Below, in pieces: positions 7,645 through 15,592 of a DNA stretch of 64,000 bases. Position numbers and translations under genes: made by a program. This DNA is from Maritimibacter alkaliphilus (GTDB lineage: Bacteria; Pseudomonadota; Alphaproteobacteria; Rhodobacterales; Rhodobacteraceae). The stretch's first letter is position 1; every line of letters starts with the position of its first letter. Under the pieces are notes generated by a model that did no database searches, had not been told where the DNA came from, and saw only the letters and a program-made list of their open reading frames with translations. The DNA lies in contig NZ_JAHVIT010000002.1 of assembly GCF_019801605.1 (NCBI RefSeq), positions 62,001 through 126,000 on the forward strand, given 5' to 3'.

Positions 7645-9036
7645 ATGCCCGCGATTACCAACCACATGCCGACCGCGGAGCTGCAGGCGCTGGACGCAGC
7701 GCACCACATGCATCCCTTCTCGACCCAGACGCAGGTCGCCGAAAAAGGCGCCCGCATCATCACCAGCGCCGATGGCTGCTGGCTGACGGACAGCGAGGGC
7801 GAGCGGATTCTCGACGGCATGGCCGGGCTCTGGTGCGTGAACGTCGGATATGGCCGCGACGAACTGGCCGAGGCCGCCGCCCGGCAGATGAAGGAACTGC
7901 CGTACTACAACACCTTCTTCATGACCTCCCACGTGCCGGCCATCGCACTGGCCGCCAAGCTGGCCGAGATTGCCCCGGGGGACCTGAACCACGTCTTCTA
8001 TGCCGGCTCCGGCTCCGAGGCGAACGACACCAACCTGCGGATGGTGCGCACCTACTGGGCCGAAAAGGGCCAGCCCGAGCGCAATATCATCCTCGCCCGG
8101 ACCAATGGCTACCACGGCTCCTCCGTGGGCTCCGGGTCGCTCGGCGGGATGGCAGGCATCCACAGTCAGGGCGGCCTGCCGATCCCCGACATCCACCACA
8201 TTCCCCAGCCCGACTGGTGGTCCGAAGGCGGCGACATGACGCCCGAGGACTTCGGCCTCGCCCGCGCGCAGGAACTTGAGAAGGCGATCCTTCACTACGG
8301 CCCCGAGCGCGTCGGCGCCTTCATCGCCGAACCGGTGCAGGGCGCGGGCGGCGTCATCGTCGCCCCCGACACCTACTGGCCCGAGATCCAGCGCATCGTC
8401 GACAAGTACGGCATCCTGCTGATCGCGGACGAGGTGATCTGCGGCTTCGGGCGGACCGGCCAGTGGTTCGGCTCCCAGACGCTGAACATCAAGCCGCACA
8501 TCATGACCATCGCGAAGGGCCTGTCGTCCGGCTACCAGCCGATCGGCGCCTCGATCGTCTGCGACGAGGTGAACGCCGTCATCTCGGCCTGCGAGTTCAA
8601 CCACGGCTACACCTATTCCGGCCACCCGGTCGCCTGTGCCGTGGCGCTGGAGAACATCCGCCTGCTGGAAGAGGAAGGCATCGTCGACAAGGTCGGCGCC
8701 GAGACCGCGCCCTACCTCAAGGAGAAGTGGGAAAGCCTCGCCGATCACCCGATGGTGGGCGAGGCCAAGATCGTCGGCATGATGGCCTCGATCGCGCTGA
8801 CCCCGGACAAGACCACCCGCGCCGCCTTTGCCGCCGACGCCGGAACCGTGGGCTACATGTGCCGCGAACGCTGTTTTGCCAACAACCTCGTGATGCGCCA
8901 CGTGGGCGACCGGATGATCATCTCCCCGCCGCTGGTGATTTCGAAAGAAGAGATCGACATCCTGATCGACCGCGCCCGCACGTCGTTGGACGAGTGCATG
9001 GCACAGGCCAAGGAAAAGGGCCTGTTCCCGGCCTGA
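7645..9036 (+). CDS. Class III aminotransferase, putrescine/omega-amino acid-pyruvate type (SpuC-like)
   Basis: Pyridoxal-phosphate aminotransferase of subgroup III, 463 residues. The conserved acidic residue lies in LLIADEVICGFGRTG and the cofactor lysine is Lys291 in TIAKGLSSGYQP. Family members move the amino group of putrescine, beta-alanine or related amines to pyruvate. Its divergent position against potFGHI and a PuuB-like oxidase argues for putrescine degradation through 4-aminobutanal. The ATG has GAGGTG at good spacing. A hairpin terminator follows at 9056-9092. SpuC is the best guess; taurine- or beta-alanine-pyruvate aminotransferases are alternatives. Confidence 0.85.
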   Translation: MPAITNHMPTAELQALDAAHHMHPFSTQTQVAEKGARIITSADGCWLTDSEGERILDGMAGLWCVNVGYGRDELAEAAARQMKELPYYNTFFMTSHVPAIALAAKLAEIAPGDLNHVFYAGSGSEANDTNLRMVRTYWAEKGQPERNIILARTNGYHGSSVGSGSLGGMAGIHSQGGLPIPDIHHIPQPDWWSEGGDMTPEDFGLARAQELEKAILHYGPERVGAFIAEPVQGAGGVIVAPDTYWPEIQRIVDKYGILLIADEVICGFGRTGQWFGSQTLNIKPHIMTIAKGLSSGYQPIGASIVCDEVNAVISACEFNHGYTYSGHPVACAVALENIRLLEEEGIVDKVGAETAPYLKEKWESLADHPMVGEAKIVGMMASIALTPDKTTRAAFAADAGTVGYMCRERCFANNLVMRHVGDRMIISPPLVISKEEIDILIDRARTSLDECMAQAKEKGLFPA

Positions 9037-9055
9037 TCCCCGCAGCAGCACGAAC

Positions 9056-9092
9056 GAAAGCCGCGCCGCCCCCCCGGGCCGCGCGGCTTTTT
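9056..9092 (+). terminator. Rho-independent terminator after the aminotransferase
   Basis: AAAGCCGCGC pairs with GCGCGGCTTT around a C/G-rich loop and is followed by a T-run, 20 bases after the aminotransferase stop. In reverse it could also act on leftward transcripts, though the next minus-strand gene ends at 9125. Confidence 0.8.
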
Positions 9093-9124
9093 CACATCCA
9101 GCGCCGCGCGACGCGGGCGACGCC

Positions 9125-9715
9125 TCAGCCCCGCGCGGGCCGCAGCCGCATCCAGCGGAAGATCAGCATCAGCACCAGCGCCGTCACGCTCAGCCCGATC
9201 AGGTCGCCGAGCGCATAGGTCAGCATGACGAGGGCGAAGGTCTCCGACAGGATCACGCCCGAGAAGACCACCGCCTGCCCGACCGAGTTGATCACCGAGG
9301 CCATCGCCCCCACCAGCAGAAGCCAGCGCCAGTTCACCCGGCGCGCCTGCCCGGCATAGAGCGACAGCCCCAGCAGGCGCAGCACTTCGAAGGCCGCGAT
9401 GGAGGAGGCCGCCCCCACGGCGATGGAGGTCAGGATCACCGGGTCCGTGGCGCTGCTGATCTCCACCGGGGTGAAGAGCACCTCGGAGAAGAAGGCCCCG
9501 ACGGCGAGCGGCAGGAAGGCGATCCGTCCCATCAGCCACGTGGTCAGCACCCGCACCCCGTGCGGCAGGTAGACGAGGCTGGCAAAGGCGGTGACATCGG
9601 GCAGCAGGCGCATCTGCAGCGGCGTGATGAGGAAAGCGGTCAGGCCATGCGCCAGGATGTAGGCACCGATCACGACCACGAAGTTCTGGAGGAGTTTCAC
9701 CTTTGGGTATTCCAA
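9125..9715 (-). CDS. Hypothetical integral membrane protein
   Basis: A 196-residue protein with five to six predicted membrane segments and few polar loops. The stretch YLPHGVRVLTTWLMGRIAFL resembles the start of MASE1-type sensory membrane domains, but no output domain follows, so it is too short to be a full sensor. It lies 53 bases after the winged-helix gene on the same strand and is probably co-transcribed with it. I cannot assign a function. Confidence 0.6.
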   Translation of the reverse strand: MEYPKVKLLQNFVVVIGAYILAHGLTAFLITPLQMRLLPDVTAFASLVYLPHGVRVLTTWLMGRIAFLPLAVGAFFSEVLFTPVEISSATDPVILTSIAVGAASSIAAFEVLRLLGLSLYAGQARRVNWRWLLLVGAMASVINSVGQAVVFSGVILSETFALVMLTYALGDLIGLSVTALVLMLIFRWMRLRPARG

Positions 9716-9768
9716 GAAGAGGCGCCGCCCGGCACCCCCCTCGGGGCCCGCGGGCCAACCGTCCTGCG

Positions 9769-10086
9769 TCAGGAACCGGGCAGGTCCTGCCCGACGAGAT
9801 CACTGCGCACCACGTAGGCACGCGCCTTGGTCTGCGCCGCACGTTCCAGCAGCCCCAGCCGCAGCAGGGTGCGGATCGCCCGGTAGAGCGTGGCCTGCGC
9901 CACCGGCTCCACCAGTGTATGGGAGCGAATCTGCTCGGTGCTGATCACGTCGCCCGGGGCGTCGCAGAGAGAGTGCGCCGCCAGCAGGACATCCCGTTCC
10001 GTCCGGCTGAGATCATCGAAGCCCACGTCCCGCTCAAGCTGGCGCAGCATTTCACGCAATTCGAAAATCGACCTGAGTTTATCCAT
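9769..10086 (-). CDS. Small winged-helix DNA-binding protein
   Basis: A 105-residue protein with a helix-turn-helix core (SRTERDVLLAAHSL...STEQIRSHTLVE...ATLYRAIRTLLRLGLLERA), the layout of MarR-like winged-helix regulators that lack the dimerisation helices. It is basic toward the C-terminus. It lies upstream of the membrane protein gene and may regulate or partner with it. The target is unknown. Confidence 0.6.
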   Translation of the reverse strand: MDKLRSIFELREMLRQLERDVGFDDLSRTERDVLLAAHSLCDAPGDVISTEQIRSHTLVEPVAQATLYRAIRTLLRLGLLERAAQTKARAYVVRSDLVGQDLPGS

Positions 10087-10411
10087 CGTTCCCAGTCTCT
10101 TCGCACCTGACTGCCCGGACGAGACCAGACCGTAATTGATCCGTGTACAATTTTCTCAAACTGATAATCTCTTTTCGCTCAACCGGTTCCATGGTATCAC
10201 AAAGCCGGCTTCGTTCCGTGAGTGGTGTCGTTGCCGTATATTTCGATCAAGATTGGCCTTGGCGACCCCGGTCGCCGAGGCAATTATTTTCCACCGTAGA
10301 TGAAACTATAGCGCCCCTGGCTTCAAAACCAGAGTGTAAAACATTCTTCAGAGTCATCATTTCGTGTCACTGCGTTGACGAACACACAGGGCCATCCTGA
10401 TTTTCACCCGC
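10087..10411. other. Intergenic region of lower GC content, no convincing gene
   Basis: A 325-base gap between the winged-helix gene start and the Crp/Fnr gene stop. My hand count of 10141-10380 gives roughly 48% GC, below the neighbouring genes. The one open frame in it (85 codons at 10143) has atypical composition, no ribosome site and no recognised motif. The region presumably holds the promoter of the winged-helix gene; I see no clear operator or RNA gene. Confidence 0.5.
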
Positions 10412-11152
10412 TCACAGCAGCGGCCGGGTCGGCAAGGGACCGTCCGCCTCCAGCTTCCCGATCTCGCACAGCCGGTCGTAATCCAGCATCCGCAGCACGC
10501 CACGCTGCCAGTCCAGCGCCTGCCGTTCCCGCAGCTTCTTGAGGGTCTTGTTGGTGTGCACCAGCGACAGGCCCAGGGCATCCGCGAGGTCCTGCTGCTT
10601 GTAGGGCAGCTTCATCTCGCGCCCCGACACCAGCCCGAGGGAGCGGCCCCGGTCGAACAGCCGCGCGAAGACCCGCGCCACACGCTCGATCCCGTTCATC
10701 CGGCCCAGCGTGGCCAGCGTCTCGCCCAGAAGATGTTCCTCCACGGCGGCGGCCCATGTCAGATCATAAGCGCGCCCGGGCTGCTCCTTGAACAGGGACC
10801 ACAGGCCACTGCGATTGAACACGCAGAGCTTCATCGCGGTCGTCGCCTCGACCGAGTGCTGCATCTCGTTCATCACGCCCGCCTGAAGACCGATGAAATC
10901 GCCGGGCAGGACGAAGTTGATCACCTGCCGCTCGCCGGTTTCCAGCGTCTTGTAGCGCAGGCCCAGACCCTCCAGCGTCGTATAGAGATGCGGTGAGTTC
11001 GCCCCCTCCATCATCAGCACGGCCCCGGCCTCGACCTGCAGCTCGCCGGTCTTGAACTTCTGCATGAAGCGCACTTCCGCGTCGGTCAGGGGGTCAAAGA
11101 TCCCGCGCTTGCGCAGCGGGCATTGGGAACAGGCGGTCGCCACCGAAGTCAT
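10412..11152 (-). CDS. Crp/Fnr family transcriptional regulator with partial N-terminal cysteine motif
   Basis: A 246-residue regulator with a cyclic-nucleotide-type beta-barrel followed by a Crp-type helix-turn-helix (KQQDLADALGLSLVHTNKTL). The N-terminus reads CSQCPLRKRG, so Cys8 and Cys11 match the first two FNR ligands, but the third FNR cysteine position is not cysteine; one further cysteine lies in MKLCVFNRSG. A standard FNR 4Fe-4S cluster is therefore doubtful. The ATG at 11152 is preceded closely by GAGG. The frame stays open upstream but changes to shadow sequence. It is divergent from the degenerate receiver gene. Confidence 0.8.
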   Translation of the reverse strand: MTSVATACSQCPLRKRGIFDPLTDAEVRFMQKFKTGELQVEAGAVLMMEGANSPHLYTTLEGLGLRYKTLETGERQVINFVLPGDFIGLQAGVMNEMQHSVEATTAMKLCVFNRSGLWSLFKEQPGRAYDLTWAAAVEEHLLGETLATLGRMNGIERVARVFARLFDRGRSLGLVSGREMKLPYKQQDLADALGLSLVHTNKTLKKLRERQALDWQRGVLRMLDYDRLCEIGKLEADGPLPTRPLL

Positions 11153-11227
11153 CCTCGTCTGTATGTCACAGTTTAATGCACGGGCGGCCGTTTCGTTCCA
11201 CGAGGGGGAGCAATAGTGGAGGCCACC

Positions 11228-11620
11228 ATGACCGAACGAGTCGCTGCGGACGGGACACCGGCCGCGGCCACACCTGTTTTCCTCGTGCTGGAACGGGATG
11301 CCCTGATCGCCACGGATATCGCCGGGGCCCTTGCCATGCAGGGCCCCTGCGAAGTCGTGCAGGTCACACATCCAGCCGAGATCCCGGCCCGGCTGAACGG
11401 CATCGCGCATGTCTCGGCCGCGCTGGTCGAGATGCGCTATGCCGAATTTCTCGAAAGCGGCCTGCCCGAGCTGCTGGGATCCCTCGGCGCACGCATCATC
11501 CTGACCGCGGGCGAGGTCGACCGCGAGAAGATCGCCGAACGGGGCTGGTTCCTGCTGGTCCGCCCCTTCACCGACACCATGCTCCGCCGGACGCTGGCGG
11601 CGAAACCGCTGGCGCTCTAG
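11228..11620 (+). CDS. Degenerate receiver-like (response-regulator) protein
   Basis: A 130-residue stand-alone protein with receiver-fold spacing: FLVLERDALIATDIAGAL at the first strand, AALVEMRYAEF where the phospho-acceptor should be, a conserved Thr93 in IILTAG, and LLVRPFT where receivers have K-P-F. The acceptor aspartate is Glu68 and the lysine is Arg112, so phosphorylation looks unlikely. The chosen ATG has GGAGG five bases upstream; a GTG at 11216 is also possible. It is divergent from the Crp/Fnr gene, and its stop overlaps the stop of the convergent ArgE-like gene by four bases. Confidence 0.65.
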   Translation: MTERVAADGTPAAATPVFLVLERDALIATDIAGALAMQGPCEVVQVTHPAEIPARLNGIAHVSAALVEMRYAEFLESGLPELLGSLGARIILTAGEVDREKIAERGWFLLVRPFTDTMLRRTLAAKPLAL

Positions 11621-12777
11621 CGCGCCAGACGGGAGCCGAGGCCGCGCAGCATGGCGAGGCACATCTCCAGCTGGTCGCCGGAGACATATTCATCGGGCTT
11701 GTGCGCCTGCTCGATGGAACCGGGACCACAGACCACGGCGCTCATCCCGATTTGCTGGAAGAGCCCCGCTTCGGTCCCGAAGGAGACGAGGTCCGTCCCG
11801 TTCGCGCCGGTCAGCTCTGCCACAAGATCGCGGGCGGCGTTCTCCTCCATCGGCTCCAGCCCGGCCACCTCGCCGAGGATCGTGGTCTCGATCCCCGCCG
11901 TGGGCCAGACCCGCCGCATGGCAGGCAGCAGCACGTCCTGCGTATAGCTCTCGATCGCCTCCTTGACGAAGACCCGGTCCTCGTCGCGCACCGGGCGCAT
12001 TTCCCAGTCGACCTCGGCATGGCCGGGGATGACGTTGGGCACGTAGCCCCCGGTCAGCCGCCCGATGTTCACCGTGGTCCACGGCGGATCGAAGCGCGAG
12101 GTTTCGGGCGCGCGGGTCTGCAACTCGGCCCGCAGCTCCAGCAGGCGGGTGATGTAGCGGGTGGCGAACTCCACCGCGTTGACCCCCTTGTCGGGTTCCG
12201 AGCCATGGCCCTCGCGCCCGGTGAAGGTGACGTGGTACTCGCAGCAGCCCTTGTGCCCCTCGATGATCCGCATCGACGTCGGCTCGCCGATGACGGCGAG
12301 GGCGGGCGTGTCGCTGCGCGCCGCGAGGATCGGCGCAAGCGCCTGCGCGCCAAGGCAGCCGATCTCCTCGTCGTGGGTGAAGGCGAAATGCACCGGGCGC
12401 TTCAGGTCCAGCGCGGCGTAATGCTCTGCCATGGCGACGCTGCAGGCGATGAAGCCCTTCATGTCGCAGGTGCCGCGCCCATAGAAGCGCCCGGCCTCCT
12501 CGCGCAGGGTGAAGGGATCGGAGCTCCAGGGCTGGTCCTCCACCGGCACCACGTCGGAATGCCCCGAGAGCATGATTCCCCCCGGCCGGTCCGGGCCGAG
12601 GGTGCCGACGAGGTTGGCCTTGTTGCCCTCGGCATCGTGGTAGAGCTCGACCCGCGCGCCGGCCGCATGCAGCCGGTTCGCGATCAGCCCCAGCATGTGC
12701 AGGTTGCTGTCGGAGGAGACGGTGGGACAGGCCACCAGCTCCGCCAGGATGTCGGTCGTGGTCTTCAGGTCAGTCAT
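11617..12777 (-). CDS. ArgE/M20-family deacylase (acetylornithine deacetylase-like)
   Basis: A zinc-dependent M20 amidohydrolase of 386 residues, the ArgE length. The metal motifs SGHSDVVPV and GRGTCDMKGF and the catalytic THDEEIG are intact. The start is ATG 12777, which overlaps the stop of the upstream DoeA-like gene by eight bases, so the two are translationally coupled. ArgE itself removes acetate from N-acetylornithine. Coupled to an ectoine-hydrolase-like gene, it could instead deacetylate N-acetyl-diaminobutyrate, a step usually done by the unrelated DoeB/EutE. Confidence 0.8.
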   Translation of the reverse strand: MTDLKTTTDILAELVACPTVSSDSNLHMLGLIANRLHAAGARVELYHDAEGNKANLVGTLGPDRPGGIMLSGHSDVVPVEDQPWSSDPFTLREEAGRFYGRGTCDMKGFIACSVAMAEHYAALDLKRPVHFAFTHDEEIGCLGAQALAPILAARSDTPALAVIGEPTSMRIIEGHKGCCEYHVTFTGREGHGSEPDKGVNAVEFATRYITRLLELRAELQTRAPETSRFDPPWTTVNIGRLTGGYVPNVIPGHAEVDWEMRPVRDEDRVFVKEAIESYTQDVLLPAMRRVWPTAGIETTILGEVAGLEPMEENAARDLVAELTGANGTDLVSFGTEAGLFQQIGMSAVVCGPGSIEQAHKPDEYVSGDQLEMCLAMLRGLGSRLAR

Positions 12778-13957
12778 CGATGACGAACAGCTTGCGCGGA
12801 CGGTCACAGAAAGGCTGCGCGGGGCCGTCCTCGGTGATCAGGATCGGCTCGGTGATCTCGAGACCCCATTCCGGCTTCCAGATACCGGGCATGAAGTGGA
12901 AGCACATGCCGGGTTCCAGCACCGTCTCGTCCGCGAGACGCAGCGAGATCGTCCGTTCGCCCCAGTCCGGCGGATAGCTGAGCCCGATGGAATAGCCGCA
13001 GCGCGCGCCGCGCACGATGCCGGCCCGCTCCAGCGGCAGGGCCAGGGCGGCGGCGATGTCGCGTGCCTGGTTGCCCGCGCGGGCGGCATCCAGCCCCGCT
13101 TCCAGCCCCTCGACCAGCGCGGCCTCGGCCCGCACGAGGTCGTCGGGCGGCGTGCCGAGGAAGATCGTGCGGCAGAACGGCGTGTGATAGCGGCGATAGA
13201 CCCCCGCCAGCTCGAAGAAGGTCGCCTCGCCCTCCCGCAGGGTGTTGCCGTCCCATGTCAGGTGCGGGGCCGAGGCATCGGCGCCCGAGGGCGCCATGGG
13301 CACTATGGCGGGATAATCGCCCCAGTCGTCCCCGACGCCCATCAGCGCGTCGTGGTAGATCGAAGCCACCAGCTCGTTCTTGCGCAGGCCGGGCCGGGCC
13401 CGGGAAATCGCGCCGTCCACCATCTTCTCGGCGATGCGGGCGGCCTTGCGCATGAAGGCGATTTCCTCGTCGCTCTTGATCGCGCGCTGCCAGTTCACCA
13501 GCGCCGTGGCGTCCCAGATCGTCGCGGCGGGCATCGAGGAGACCAGCGTCGTGTAGGCCTTGGCGGAGAAGTAGTAATTCTCCATCTCTACCCCGACGCG
13601 GGCCTGGCCGAAGCCCATCTCCGTCAGCAGGAAGGCGAGGTTCTGCATCGGGTGCAGCTCGGTCGACTGGACGTATTGATCGCCGTAGGGGCGGATGCTG
13701 TCCTCGCCGATCCACGCGGTGCGCCGCGCACCATTGGCGTCCATGTTGCGCCCCCACCAGACCGGGTCCTGATCATGGGTCACGATCACGCCCTGATGGA
13801 CGTAGAAGGACCAGCCGTCATAGCCGGTGAGCCAGGCCATGTTGGACGGATCCTCGACGAAGAGCACGTCGAGATCGGCCTCTTCCATGGCCTTGCGCGT
13901 CTTGGCGAGTCGGCGCCGGTACTCGGCGGCGCTGAACGGCACGGCATCTGTCTGCAT
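12770..13957 (-). CDS. M24 peptidase-fold hydrolase, ectoine hydrolase (DoeA/EutD)-like
   Basis: A 395-residue creatinase/prolidase-fold enzyme. From memory it closely resembles ectoine hydrolases: DPSNMAWLTGYDGWSFYVHQ, ENYYFSAKAY, NWQRAIKS, PSGADASAPHLTWDG and SYPPDWGERTISL all have counterparts in DoeA/EutD. Those enzymes open ectoine to N-acetyl-diaminobutyrate without a metal. The start at 13957 has GGGAG at good spacing. It is divergent from a polyamine-type ABC operon and coupled to the ArgE-like gene. No ectoine TRAP transporter, eutE/doeB or eutB/C is in view, so a different cyclic or dipeptide-like substrate is possible. Confidence 0.75.
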   Translation of the reverse strand: MQTDAVPFSAAEYRRRLAKTRKAMEEADLDVLFVEDPSNMAWLTGYDGWSFYVHQGVIVTHDQDPVWWGRNMDANGARRTAWIGEDSIRPYGDQYVQSTELHPMQNLAFLLTEMGFGQARVGVEMENYYFSAKAYTTLVSSMPAATIWDATALVNWQRAIKSDEEIAFMRKAARIAEKMVDGAISRARPGLRKNELVASIYHDALMGVGDDWGDYPAIVPMAPSGADASAPHLTWDGNTLREGEATFFELAGVYRRYHTPFCRTIFLGTPPDDLVRAEAALVEGLEAGLDAARAGNQARDIAAALALPLERAGIVRGARCGYSIGLSYPPDWGERTISLRLADETVLEPGMCFHFMPGIWKPEWGLEITEPILITEDGPAQPFCDRPRKLFVIDD

Positions 13958-14101
13958 GTCTGCTCCCTGATTTTCAGTCCTGCGGCAGGGCCGCCGGAAT
14001 CTCCTGTCCGTTTCATGTCGCACTGCAGCGAAGGACTGTCGCTTTCCGCTAGGACAGCCCCCGGTTTTCGGAGAATCCTTGCTAGACTTTGGGTAATTTC
14101 A

Positions 14102-14113
14102 GACCATTTGGTC
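14102..14113. promoter_or_regulatory. Candidate operator in the divergent hydrolase/ABC-operon gap
   Basis: GACCA-TT-TGGTC is an exact inverted repeat in the 290-base, A+T-richer gap between the divergent hydrolase and importer operons. GGTCAATCGGTCC follows directly, giving repeated GGTC units. The shape resembles GntR-family operators. No regulator gene is adjacent. Confidence 0.3.
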
Positions 14114-14247
14114 AATCGGTCCCCGGGAAACCAAGCAGTTTTGCCAGTTTTTTGGGCTAATTGGTTGCACACAGCCAAATGGGGCGTTTTACTCGGGGCC
14201 ATCATAGAAGCGGGTCAACCCGCGCGACATCAACCGGGAGATAGCCT

Positions 14248-15348
14248 TTGGCTGAAACGCAAAGCAGCGATGCTTTCGTGGCGTTTGAACGCGTCCAGAA
14301 AAGCTACGATGGTGAGACACTGGTCGTCAAAGACCTGAACCTGTCCCTTCCGAAGGGCGAATTTCTCACCATGCTGGGGCCGTCAGGCTCGGGCAAAACC
14401 ACCTGCCTCATGATGCTGGCGGGTTTCGAGACGGCCACCCATGGCGAGATCACCCTCGACGGCCGGCCGATCAACAACATCCCGCCCCACAAGCGCGGCA
14501 TCGGGATGGTCTTCCAGAACTACGCGCTTTTCCCGCACATGACCGTCGCCGAGAACCTCTCTTTCCCGCTGGAAGTGCGGAAGATGGGCAAATCCGAGCG
14601 TGAGGAAAAGGTCAAACGCGCCCTCGACATGGTGCAGATGGGCGCCTTCGGTGGCCGCCGCCCGGCGCAGCTTTCGGGTGGCCAGCAACAGCGGATCGCC
14701 CTCGCCCGCGCCCTCGTCTTCGAACCGGAGCTGGTGCTGATGGACGAACCGCTCGGCGCGCTCGACAAGCAGCTCCGCGAGCACATGCAGTTCGAGATCA
14801 AGCGCATCGCGGACAGCCTCGGCATCACCGTGGTCTACGTGACCCACGACCAGACCGAAGCGCTGACCATGTCGGACCGCGTCGCCGTCTTCAACGATGG
14901 CCGCATCCAGCAGCTCGCGCCGCCGGACGTGCTCTACGAGAGCCCCGAGAACAGCTTCGTCGCGCAGTTCATCGGCGAGAACAACACGCTGGAAGGCGTG
15001 GTTCAGGAGATCCGCGGCGACATCGCCACGGTCCGCCTCGACGGCGGCGAGGTGATTGACTGCAAGCCGGTCAACGTGACCGAGCCCGGCCAGCGGACCC
15101 GCGTCTCGATCCGCCCCGAGCGCGTCGAGACCAACAAGGAGCGCCTCTCGCCCGATGCCCACCTGCTGAAGGCCGAAGTGCTCGAATTCATCTACATGGG
15201 CGATATCTTCCGCACCCGGCTCAAGGTGGCCGGCAACGAGGATTTCGTCATCAAGACCCGGAACGCCCCGGACCAGCAGCGCATGACCCCCGGTCAGATG
15301 ATCGAGATCGGCTGGCTGCCGGAGGATTGCCGCGCACTGGACGCCTGA
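14248..15348 (+). CDS. Polyamine-type ABC transporter ATP-binding protein (PotA-like)
   Basis: Cytoplasmic ATPase of 366 residues with canonical Walker A GPSGSGKTT, signature LSGGQQQR, Walker B LVLMDEPLGALD, switch histidine in VTHDQTEA and a C-terminal TOBE-type domain. The start is TTG with GGGAG seven bases upstream. It is the first gene of a five-gene operon (ATPase, binding protein, DUF1330, two permeases) that points away from the DoeA/ArgE-like pair. The substrate is probably an amine or modified amino acid. Confidence 0.85.
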   Translation: MAETQSSDAFVAFERVQKSYDGETLVVKDLNLSLPKGEFLTMLGPSGSGKTTCLMMLAGFETATHGEITLDGRPINNIPPHKRGIGMVFQNYALFPHMTVAENLSFPLEVRKMGKSEREEKVKRALDMVQMGAFGGRRPAQLSGGQQQRIALARALVFEPELVLMDEPLGALDKQLREHMQFEIKRIADSLGITVVYVTHDQTEALTMSDRVAVFNDGRIQQLAPPDVLYESPENSFVAQFIGENNTLEGVVQEIRGDIATVRLDGGEVIDCKPVNVTEPGQRTRVSIRPERVETNKERLSPDAHLLKAEVLEFIYMGDIFRTRLKVAGNEDFVIKTRNAPDQQRMTPGQMIEIGWLPEDCRALDA

Positions 15349-15592
15349 GACCGCCCCGCGGTCCCGCATTCCGTGCCACACGACAGGAGCGCCATGGCCT
15401 TTGTGACCACCAAGCCCCGTCCCGCCCCCGCCGGTGCCCCGCGCACCGGGGCGGTTCGGCGCGTGGACTGACGCCCGGCGCCATACGCGAGTTTCCCCGT
15501 GCGCCCCACCGCGCAGGGGAAAGAGAAGCCCCCGCCGTCTCACCCGTGACGCGGGGCTCACAAAACCCAAACGGGTCAAATGGGAGCCTAGT

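Noticed and set aside
10139-10153. Possible FNR box (TTGAT-CCGTG-TACAA)
   Set aside because: The spacer is five bases instead of four and the second half-site does not match ATCAA.
10143-10400. Possible 85-residue gene in the low-GC gap
   Set aside because: No ribosome-binding site, no motif, and composition unlike the coding regions around it.
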